From assembly GCA_030424595.1 (NCBI GenBank), contig JAUHWG010000024.1, positions 114,137-178,136 of the forward strand: 64,000 nucleotides of DNA, read 5' to 3'. Every line of letters starts with the position of its first letter. Within the stretch, counting starts at the first letter, position 1. Shown one piece after another: positions 57,642 to 64,000 of this stretch. Below the pieces are notes generated by a model. The model was not told the origin of the DNA. It saw nothing but the letters and a program-made list of their open reading frames with translations, and made no database searches. The position numbers were made by a program, and so were the translations under genes. The stretch comes from Polyangia bacterium (GTDB taxonomy: Bacteria > Myxococcota_A > Polyangia > Nannocystales > Nannocystaceae).

Positions 57642-59816
57642 TCAGGGTCCGTGGTGGTCATGGCCGTGACCGTGACCGTGGTCGTGGTCGTGACCATGCC
57701 CGTGGTCGAGCCCGTGAGCATGTCCGTGCCCGTGGTCGAGCCCGTGGTCGTGATCATGTCCGTGATCATGTCCGTGATCATGTCCGTGGTCGTCCCCCTG
57801 CCCATGTCCGTGCCCGTGCCCGTGCCCGTGCCCGTGCCCGTGCCCGTGCCCGTGATCATGGCTGTGTCCGCCGCCGGCGAGCTCCCAGAGCTTGCCGAAG
57901 AAGCCGCGCGGGGTCTGGCGGAAGAACGAGAGGAGGAGGAGGACGCCGAGGGCGATCAGCGCGAGATCCTCGAGGAGGCTCCCAGAGTCGTGCTCGTGAT
58001 CGATCGTGCCGAGGAGGGGCGCGTCCCCCAGCACGAGGTTGAGGCCAAGGCCCAGGCCAATCGCCATGAGGATGATCGTGACGGCGAAGAGGCCGGCGAT
58101 CCGACGGCCGTGGAGCTGCACGAGGAGGCCGAAGGTGGTCGCGTTGGTCGCCGGTCCGGTCAGGAGAAACGCGAGGGCGGCCCCTGGCGAGAGACCGCCG
58201 GCGAGGAGCACCGCGACGATCGGCGTCGCCCCCGAGGCGCAGACGTAGGTCGGGATCCCGATCACGGCGAAGAGGCCGACCTGGAGCGCGGCGGGCAGCT
58301 CGGTGAAGGCGCTGGTGGCGATCCAGGGCTCGACCAGGGCGGCGAGGAGCACACCGAAGAGGATCCACGGGCCGATGTCGTCGACCATCGTCACCAGCCC
58401 GGTCCGCATCCCGTCGCGGAGCCGACGACCGAGGGGCTCTAGCGGGGCCGGGCCTTCGCCGTCGTCAGCGTCTCCGCCCTCCTCCGCGGGGAGGTGGGCG
58501 GCGGCGCAGGCCTTGGCGCAGGAGTCCCCGGCCTTATCCGCGGCGCACGAGCTCGGCGCATCCTCGGCCGCGGTCACGCTCAGGCCGGCGAGCTCGCCAG
58601 CTCCCCGCGACGCTCGGCCGCCGACCCACCAGCCGACGACGAGGGCGACGACCGTCGCCCCGGCGACCCGGGCGAGCGTCATCGGCCCGCCGAGGAGGGG
58701 TAGCGAGAGGAGAATCGCGTCGAGGCCCAGCTCGGGCGTGGCGACGAGGAAGGCCATCGCCGCGGCGGTCGGCACCCCGCGGGTGATGAGCCCGCGGTAG
58801 ACCGGGACGACCGCGCAGGAGCACAGCGGCAAGGGGAGGCCGAAGGCGAGGCCGCGGGCCGCCTGGCTCAAGGAGCCGCCGCGGCCGAGCCAGCGGACGC
58901 CGGCGCCGGGGAGGAGCGCGGTCACCAGGCCGGCGAGGACAAAGGCGAGGAGGAGGGCTGGGGCGCTCTCGTGCGCGAGCTCCAGGAACGTGTCCAGCAT
59001 CCGCGCGGCGGGATCCAAGACCTCCACCCCCGGGCCGTGGGAGTGGGCGTGGGAGCTGTCCGCGAGGAGCACGCCGATGAGGCCGAGGCCCGCGAGTCCG
59101 CCGACGCCCGCGGCGATCCGCACCCGCGGGTTGCCGGGATCTTCCCCCTCCGCACGGTGGGCGACCACGTGGAGCAGGAGGCCGCCGATCAGCGCCTGGA
59201 AGAGGCCGATCCACTGCGGGTCGATCAGCGGCAGGCGGGTCGCCGCGAGGGCGTAGCCGGCGACCGTCGCGGCGGCGATCGAGGTGAGGACGAGGGCCGC
59301 CCGCAGGGTACCGGCCGTCGGTCGCAGCAGCCACCAGATCGCGACCGCGACCGGCAGCTGATGGGCGATGATCGCGATCTCGAGGCCGTGGCTGCGGCTG
59401 CCCCCGAGGTGCGCGCCGCCGAGCGCGAGGCCGTCGGTGAAGGCGTGGGCGGCCATCCCGAGGATGGCGACGAAGAGGGCGGCGCGGTGGGTCCCGCGGG
59501 TCGCCATGCGCATCGGCCCCTCGGCGATCGTCGGCGCTGCGATCCCGAGGAGCAGGGCGAGGAAGCCGTAGCCGCCGGCGGAGGCGAGCGCGTCCGGGGT
59601 GATCTCGAGGAGGACGAGGCCGACGACCGCGACCAGGACGAAGTTGTCGAGCGCCGCCATCGTCACCCGCTCGCGACGGGCGACCCGGTGGATCAGCGGC
59701 CCGAGGAGGAGGGCGCCGACGCTGAGGGCCAGGACCTGCGGGCCGTGGCCGTCGCTGAGGAGGGGGAGCGGCAAGGGTCGTGGATAATAGCCGAAGCCTC
59801 GGTCGTGGTATTCCAC
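57642..59816 (-). CDS. ZIP-like and SO_0444/ArsP-like permease fusion with long His-rich tail
   Basis: This 724-residue membrane protein appears to join two transporter types. Residues 25-225 look like a ZIP metal transporter: HAFTDG (124-129) and AHQLPVAVAI (151-160) match the paired metal-site helices. Residues 275-620 look like an SO_0444/DUF318 permease, with PLPLCSCAVVPVYRG (328-342), CASGATP and LTGPATNATTF. A loop with three Cys (424, 433, 437) lies between its halves. The last 74 residues (651-724) are almost only His, Gly and Asp. A role in Zn or Cu efflux or sensing is likely. The GTG at 59816 lies only 5 bp from the divergent gene's ATG, so the start could be further in. Confidence 0.85.
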   Translation of the reverse strand: MEYHDRGFGYYPRPLPLPLLSDGHGPQVLALSVGALLLGPLIHRVARRERVTMAALDNFVLVAVVGLVLLEITPDALASAGGYGFLALLLGIAAPTIAEGPMRMATRGTHRAALFVAILGMAAHAFTDGLALGGAHLGGSRSHGLEIAIIAHQLPVAVAIWWLLRPTAGTLRAALVLTSIAAATVAGYALAATRLPLIDPQWIGLFQALIGGLLLHVVAHRAEGEDPGNPRVRIAAGVGGLAGLGLIGVLLADSSHAHSHGPGVEVLDPAARMLDTFLELAHESAPALLLAFVLAGLVTALLPGAGVRWLGRGGSLSQAARGLAFGLPLPLCSCAVVPVYRGLITRGVPTAAAMAFLVATPELGLDAILLSLPLLGGPMTLARVAGATVVALVVGWWVGGRASRGAGELAGLSVTAAEDAPSSCAADKAGDSCAKACAAAHLPAEEGGDADDGEGPAPLEPLGRRLRDGMRTGLVTMVDDIGPWILFGVLLAALVEPWIATSAFTELPAALQVGLFAVIGIPTYVCASGATPIVAVLLAGGLSPGAALAFLLTGPATNATTFGLLVQLHGRRIAGLFAVTIILMAIGLGLGLNLVLGDAPLLGTIDHEHDSGSLLEDLALIALGVLLLLSFFRQTPRGFFGKLWELAGGGHSHDHGHGHGHGHGHGHGHGHGQGDDHGHDHGHDHGHDHDHGLDHGHGHAHGLDHGHGHDHDHGHGHGHDHHGP
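57809..57853. repeat. 6-bp repeat encoding the (HG)n part of the tail
   Basis: Seven or so CGTGCC hexamers in a row encode the alternating Gly-His tail of the transporter on the minus strand. Imperfect 12-bp GTGATCATGTCC units lie just before. The tail length may vary between strains. Confidence 0.9.
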
Positions 59817-59821
59817 CGCCG

Positions 59822-60205
59822 ATGAAGAGCGCAGGGAGTCGCGCGAGCCGCGGGCGAGGGGCCCCGAGGAAGAAGGACGGCGAGGCCGAGGGGGCGGTCA
59901 GCGTGTCGCCGACCTACCTCGAGATCTACGCGGCCGTGGAGCGGGTCCCCTGCGGCTGTGTCGCGACCTACGGGCAGGTCGCCCGTCTCGCGGGCCTCCC
60001 CGGACGGGCGCGCCAGGTCGGCTACGCGCTGCACGCCCTGCCGCCGGGGAGCCCGATCCCCTGGCAGCGCGTGGTCAACGCTCGCGGTGAGATCAGCCTC
60101 CCGGGCGCCAGCGCCGAGCGCCAACGCCGGCTCCTGCGGGCCGAGGGGATCGAGTTCGACGAGCGCGGCCGGATCAACCTCCGGCGCTTCGGCTTGCCCG
60201 GTTGA
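59822..60205 (+). CDS. Alkyltransferase-like protein (ATL, MGMT family without the Cys)
   Basis: The 127-residue protein has the DNA-binding domain of O6-alkylguanine DNA alkyltransferases: YLEIYAAVERVPCGCVATYGQVARLAG, GRARQVGYALHALP and PWQRVVNARGEI. The catalytic PCHR motif of true MGMTs reads PWQR here: Trp replaces Cys. This is the defining feature of ATL proteins, which bind O6-alkylguanine and flag it for nucleotide excision repair without repairing it. The first 27 residues are basic and not part of the domain; a GTG at 59902 could be a shorter start. It diverges from the transporter gene with only 5 bp between start codons. Confidence 0.93.
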   Translation: MKSAGSRASRGRGAPRKKDGEAEGAVSVSPTYLEIYAAVERVPCGCVATYGQVARLAGLPGRARQVGYALHALPPGSPIPWQRVVNARGEISLPGASAERQRRLLRAEGIEFDERGRINLRRFGLPG

Positions 60206-60549
60206 GCTGCGACGATCGGCCCCGGCCTCCCTGTGGGATCGTTCTCCCGGACCCTCGGGCCCGGAGCGACGGCCCCGAAAACCTGTCCCTGTGGACATGT
60301 CCCTGTGATGAGCGGCGGCGGCGTCCGAGGGAGGGCGCTGGTCCTCGCCTGCCGACCTTGGGGACCGTCGCCTCGAGCACGGCTGCCGATGGAGACGCGC
60401 GCGCGCTCGCGCTCACCCCGAGCAATTCCCCCACATAATGAGGGGCAGACCCCCTTTGCTGGCGGTTGGTGGGCCCTACCAGCGCCGCCCTGGAGAGCGC
60501 GCGCTTCCCCGCGTTGACGAAAAAACCTGGCACGACATAGCGTAGGTCC
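60206..60549. other. 344-bp gap with one 10-bp palindrome
   Basis: The gap before the FG-GAP lipoprotein gene has no gene. It contains the perfect palindrome GGACATGTCC (60293-60302), set in two direct copies of TGTCCCTGTG (60284-60293 and 60298-60307). TTGACG at 60514-60519 could be a -35 element, but a matching -10 is poor. Confidence 0.5.
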
Positions 60550-61980
60550 ATGTCTCTTAGGTTTCTTGTACTGCTTAGTGGCCTCGGCTTGGTCGCCTGC
60601 GCCGGCGGAGACGCCGAGTCCAGCACCGACACGATGGCGAGCTCCGCCGGATTTACGACCCCGGGGACGACCTCGACCGGAGAGGGATCGAGCACGACGG
60701 ACGACACGACGTCGACCTCGACGACGACCTCGGAGAGCACCAGCACCTCCGAGACGTCGACGACAACGGAGGCCTGCCCCGCCGGCGGTGAGGGCTGCGA
60801 GTGTCTCGAGGGGGACGCCTGCGACCCGGGCCTCGAGTGTATCGACGGGACCTGCATCGTCGACGCCGGGACCGACTCGGACACCGACACCGACACCGAC
60901 ATGTCGACCGGCGCGGACCCCTTCTGCGGCGACGGGATCGCGGTCCCGGACGAGCTCTGCTTCTCGCCGGCGGTCACCCTGGGGATGGGCTCGGGCCCGG
61001 CGGCGGTGCTCGCCGAGGACATCGACGGCGACTCCCTCGCCGACGTCGTCTGTGCGAACAGTCAGTCGAACAACCTGACCACCCGGGTCTACAAGGGCAG
61101 CAACACCTTCGGCAGCCTCTCGGCGTTGATCGCTGAGACGACCCCGAGCGATCTCGTCGGCGTCGAGGTCAACGGTGACGCCAACATCGACGTCATCGCC
61201 GCCAACCGCGGGGCGGGCACAGTCTCGCTCTTCGCCGGCAGCGGCGACGGCAAGTTCATCGCGGGGATGTCGATCCCGGTCGGACTGCAGCCGCGGGGGC
61301 TCCTGACCGCCAAGGTCGACGGCGACGACTTCGTCGATCTCCTGGTGGCGAACGCCGCGGACAACACCGTCGGCCTCCTCCTCGGCGACGGCGTCGGCTT
61401 CGGGGCGATGACCCCCTTCGGCGTCGGGACGACGCCTGTGGACATCGGCACCGGCGACTTCAACGGCGACACGAACCTCGACGTCATCGTCGCCAACGCC
61501 GGCTCTGGATCGCTGAGCATGCTCCTCGGCAACGGTCAGGGCAGCTTTGGGCCGGCGACTGCGGTGGCCGCCGGCGGCGCCCCGTCGGCGATCGCGGTCG
61601 GCGACGTCAACGGCGACGGCAAGCTCGACCTCGCGGTCTCGGTCCCCTCGATGGACTCGGCGATGGTCCTCCTCGGCGCCGGGTTTGGCATGTTCTCACC
61701 GAGCGTCCCCTTCAGCACCGGGGTCGGCCCCACCGACATCGCCCTCGCCGACATGACCGGCGACGGCGCGCTCGACATCGTCACCAGCAACGCCGGCGAC
61801 AACACCGTGACCGTGCTCCGCGGCACCGGGGTCGGCGCGTTCATGGTCGCCGAGCCCCTCGCCGTCGGCATGGCCCCCGCCGCCCTCGCGATCGGCGACT
61901 TCAACGGTGATGATGTCCCGGACCTCGCGACCGCCGATGGTGCCGCGAGCACGGTGACCGTGCTCATAAGCGATCCCTAG
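60550..61980 (+). CDS. FG-GAP/VCBS repeat lipoprotein
   Basis: This 476-residue predicted lipoprotein has lipobox LVAC (Cys17), a Thr/Ser linker of about 55 residues, a short Cys-rich stretch (CPAGGEGCECLEGDACDPG) and then a beta-propeller of FG-GAP/VCBS repeats. At least seven repeats show the hallmark D-N-G-D (DIDGDSLADVV, DFNGDTNLDVIVAN, DVNGDGKLDLAV, DMTGDGALDIV, DFNGDDVPDLA), which bind calcium in related proteins. Such propellers are common at the surface of myxobacteria and usually bind other molecules. It is a single gene, with weak ribosome-binding site. Its partner is unknown. Confidence 0.93.
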   Translation: MSLRFLVLLSGLGLVACAGGDAESSTDTMASSAGFTTPGTTSTGEGSSTTDDTTSTSTTTSESTSTSETSTTTEACPAGGEGCECLEGDACDPGLECIDGTCIVDAGTDSDTDTDTDMSTGADPFCGDGIAVPDELCFSPAVTLGMGSGPAAVLAEDIDGDSLADVVCANSQSNNLTTRVYKGSNTFGSLSALIAETTPSDLVGVEVNGDANIDVIAANRGAGTVSLFAGSGDGKFIAGMSIPVGLQPRGLLTAKVDGDDFVDLLVANAADNTVGLLLGDGVGFGAMTPFGVGTTPVDIGTGDFNGDTNLDVIVANAGSGSLSMLLGNGQGSFGPATAVAAGGAPSAIAVGDVNGDGKLDLAVSVPSMDSAMVLLGAGFGMFSPSVPFSTGVGPTDIALADMTGDGALDIVTSNAGDNTVTVLRGTGVGAFMVAEPLAVGMAPAALAIGDFNGDDVPDLATADGAASTVTVLISDP

Positions 61981-62113
61981 CGTCGGCGGCGGGCACCCAG
62001 GGTCCGCGTGGGTGAGGCTCCCACCACAACCTCCTAACCCCGGCGACGAGGGGAGGAGGGTCTTCCTGTCCTGCTCAGACTAGCTCTGGCTCTGGCCAGG
62101 GCGTCGACCGTGG

Positions 62114-62512
62114 TCAGTCGGCCGTGCCGCCGCTGATCAGCCCGCGCCAGGCGCTGCGATGGATCCACGCCAGGCCGAGGCTCATCGCCACGAGGACCAC
62201 CGACATGCCGGCCTCGCCTGGCGTGAGGAACAGGTGGAAGGCGAGGATGTTGACGAGCACCGGCGCGAGGAGGACGAGGCCGAGCGGGGTCGCCCGTCCG
62301 CTGAGGATGAGCGCGCCGGCGACCACCTCCGTGCCCTTGATCAGCGGGAACATGTAGCCGGTCGCGGCCAGCGCTCCCATGAACGAGGCGGCCCCCCCCT
62401 CCATCGGCGGCGTCGGCATGAAGTGGAAGAAGCCGTTGAGCCCGAAGACGACGAAGAGGAGGCCGAGGAGGACGCGAAGGATGAGGGAGGTGATGCGGAT
62501 TCGTGCGGACAT
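62114..62512 (-). CDS. DoxX-like small membrane protein
   Basis: This 132-residue protein has four hydrophobic helices (about 8-25, 45-65, 75-98, 104-122) and the start ILRVLLGLLFVVFGLNGFFHF, which is typical of DoxX-like proteins. The loop MPTPPMEGGAASFMGAL and GTEVVAGALIL also fit. DoxX relatives occur with respiratory or stress functions, but few have a proven job. The ATG has GGAGAAG 4-5 nt upstream. It is transcribed away from a LysR regulator, 91 bp between the two starts, which points to control by that regulator. Confidence 0.88.
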   Translation of the reverse strand: MSARIRITSLILRVLLGLLFVVFGLNGFFHFMPTPPMEGGAASFMGALAATGYMFPLIKGTEVVAGALILSGRATPLGLVLLAPVLVNILAFHLFLTPGEAGMSVVLVAMSLGLAWIHRSAWRGLISGGTAD

Positions 62513-62603
62513 GATCTTCTCCAGCGCCCATTAGGGCCGCTCCATAGGAACGTGGACCCGAGCAGGTCATCGCGCTAGAGTTCCCCAAGCAAAGGATTGG
62601 TGC

Positions 62604-63530
62604 GTGAGCGCAACGATCGATCTCAATGACCTCGCGACCTTCGTCAAGGTCGCGGACGCCGGCTCCTTCAGCGGGGCAGCGCGGCGGATCGGCGTGCCGA
62701 CGTCGACGGTCTCGCGGGCCGTCGCTCGGCTCGAGGACTCGCTCGGGGTCGTCCTCCTCCAGCGGACGACGCGTCGGGTCGCGTTGACCCGCGAGGGCCA
62801 GTGGCTACGGGAGCGCAGCCACGGCGCGATAGGCTCGCTCGTGAGCGCCGCCGAGGCGGTCCGCGATCTCCAAGGGCAGCCGCAGGGGGTCCTGCGGATC
62901 ACCGCGCCCCAGGACATCGGCCACAACATCGTCGCGGAGCTGATCCAGCGCTACTCGCAGCGCTACCCGGCCGTCCGCATCGAGCTGCAGTTCAGCAGCC
63001 GTGTCGTCGACCTCGTCGCCGAGGGCTATGACGTCGCATTGCGAGCTGGTTCGATGCGCGACTCCTCGCTCATCGCCCGCAAGCTCGGCGACCTCCGGGC
63101 CTATATCGTCGCCACCCCGGGGTATCTTCAGGCCCACGGCAGCCCTCGCCGACCGGAGGACCTCGCCGCCCACGAGTGCGTCCTCTTCCGCGGCAAGGAC
63201 GGCGCGCAGGTCTGGACCCTGACCCAGGCCAAGCCTGGCGCAGCCGGCCGCAAGGGGCGGGCAGCGACCCACAAGGTCGAGGTCCACGGCCGGATCGACA
63301 GCGACGACTTCGGCTACAACCGCGAGTTCATCCTCCAGGGCGGCTGCCTCGGCATGCTCCCGAACCTCCTGTGCAGGGATGATCTCCGCGAGGGCCGCCT
63401 GGTCAACGCCCTCCCCGAGTACGTCGGCCGCGACGGCGCACTCTATCTCGTCTACCCCGCGACCCGCAACCTCTCGCCGAAGGTCAAAGCCTTCCGCGAG
63501 ATCGCGCTCGAGACCTTCTCCGACCCATAG
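62604..63530 (+). CDS. LysR-type transcriptional regulator
   Basis: The 308-residue protein has an N-terminal winged helix (LNDLATFVKVADAGSFSGAARRIGVPTSTVSRAVARLE, here given as residues 7-45 in parts: FSGAARRIGVPTSTVSRAV is the recognition motif), then a linker helix and a periplasmic-binding-like effector domain (GVLRITAPQDIG to LSPKVKAFREI). The GTG start has AAGGA 8 nt upstream. LysR proteins of this kind usually control the divergent neighbour, here the DoxX-like gene. The gap holds TCCA-N8-TGGA (62541-62556), a possible but unproven operator. Confidence 0.95.
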   Translation: MSATIDLNDLATFVKVADAGSFSGAARRIGVPTSTVSRAVARLEDSLGVVLLQRTTRRVALTREGQWLRERSHGAIGSLVSAAEAVRDLQGQPQGVLRITAPQDIGHNIVAELIQRYSQRYPAVRIELQFSSRVVDLVAEGYDVALRAGSMRDSSLIARKLGDLRAYIVATPGYLQAHGSPRRPEDLAAHECVLFRGKDGAQVWTLTQAKPGAAGRKGRAATHKVEVHGRIDSDDFGYNREFILQGGCLGMLPNLLCRDDLREGRLVNALPEYVGRDGALYLVYPATRNLSPKVKAFREIALETFSDP

Positions 63531-63669
63531 CCCCCTCTTGATCCTCCACCAGGCGCGCCGACCTGCCTCCGCCTGGGCTCAGGGCCAACCGCCAGTCTTC
63601 CCCTGCTTCCCGGGACAGAGCGCTCCCCCTGCGGGCGAGATCGCATCGCCGCCCCCCTACCTACTCCTC

Positions 63670-63812
63670 GGCTCCTGAGAACTGAGCCGTCCCCTGCATA
63701 CCACCCAAGCGGATCCCCGACAGACCCCGGGCCAGCTCGCATCGCCAGCACCCGCGGCTCCTGAGAACCGAGCTGTTCCCTGACCTCTCGCGCCTCCTGA
63801 GAACCAAGCGGA
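63670..63812. repeat. Three spaced copies of a 22 to 28-bp degenerate repeat
   Basis: CGGCTCCTGAGAAC(T/C)GAGC occurs at 63670 and 63755, and a shorter variant GCCTCCTGAGAACCAAGCGG at 63791. They lie between the LysR gene and the 24-bp array and share the core CTCCTGAGAAC. Confidence 0.8.
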
Positions 63813-63820
63813 CCCCCCGC

Positions 63821-64000
63821 CGAACCACCAAGCTCCCTCCCCTCCGAACCACCAAGCTCCCTCCCCTCCGAACCACCAAGCTCCCTCCCCTCCGAACCAC
63901 CAAGCTCCCTCCCTCCGAACCAGCAAGCTCCCTCCCCTCCGAACCACCAAGCTCCCTCCCCTCCGAACCACCAAGCTCCCTCCCCTCCGAACCACCAAGC
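63821..64000. repeat. 24-bp tandem repeat, at least 7.5 copies, continuing past the window
   Basis: Units of CGAACCACCAAGCTCCCTCCCCTC start at 63821, 63845, 63869, 63893, 63916, 63940, 63964 and 63988; the array is cut by the window end. The fourth unit is 23 bp (one C lost), and the fifth has one substitution (CAGCAAG). The 470-bp region 63531-64000 has no convincing gene. Confidence 0.97.

Noticed and set aside
60514..60545. Sigma-70 promoter before the FG-GAP lipoprotein gene
   Set aside because: TTGACG is a good -35, but no acceptable -10 lies at 16 to 18 bp; left as a remark only.
63657..63998. Minus-strand frame through the 24-bp array (VVRRGGSL repeats)
   Set aside because: A one-base loss in the array changes the frame and peptide; no start or domain is visible in the window. 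It cannot be fully excluded without the sequence beyond 64000.

Overview
The window is very GC-rich DNA, packed with genes on both strands, from a large-genome predatory-type bacterium. The best guess is a myxobacterium of the Nannocystineae (Myxococcota). This rests on gene content only: three Hanks-type Ser/Thr kinases, a DUF1552/DUF1592 pair, a CHAT-domain protein, a MopE-like lipoprotein, at least eleven predicted lipoproteins (several with long Thr/Ser/Gly linkers), and many GTG/TTG starts. No rRNA, tRNA, CRISPR array, transposase or phage gene was seen.

Layout. 1-6145 (minus strand): a cut Ser/Thr kinase, an ApbE flavin transferase, a methyltransferase with a giant acidic tail, and an Ig-like lipoprotein. 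6594-16409: an M24B aminopeptidase diverges from a 1598-residue protein of unknown function; a membrane glycosyltransferase, class II fructose-bisphosphate aldolase and a YciO/TsaC-like protein follow. 16515-23813 (minus): a YceF-type Maf pyrophosphatase, a membrane kinase, a PknK-like kinase with an ATPase/TPR region, and an enoyl-CoA hydratase. 24205-31408 (minus): the DUF1552/DUF1592 pair, then a MocA-like nucleotidyltransferase, a lipoprotein and XdhC. 31447-36473 (plus): two lipoproteins and a heterodimeric ABC exporter.

The most unusual part is 36.6-48.9 kb. Two paralogous caspase/gingipain-like proteins (37539-39218 and 47122-48900) share a His257/Cys308 dyad at identical positions and end in a transposase-style helix-turn-helix. 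They flank a minus-strand block: an unknown beta-rich protein with an acidic tail, a membrane-anchored CHAT protease, a large secreted protein with a barrel-like C-terminus, and a Cys-rich lipoprotein. The last three overlap and look translationally coupled. I propose this as a candidate undescribed protease-based signalling or conflict locus. The proposal is inference from motifs and layout.

49083-63530 holds glutamine synthetase III, a ComEC-like metallo-beta-lactamase lipoprotein, a TauE/SafE permease, a MopE/lectin-like lipoprotein, an S9 peptidase, a ZIP-SO_0444 transporter fusion with a 74-residue His-rich tail, an alkyltransferase-like protein, an FG-GAP lipoprotein, and a divergent DoxX/LysR pair. 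A second theme runs through the window: most longer intergenic gaps carry their own short tandem-repeat array (8 to 42 bp units, each different), and similar repeats sit inside several genes.
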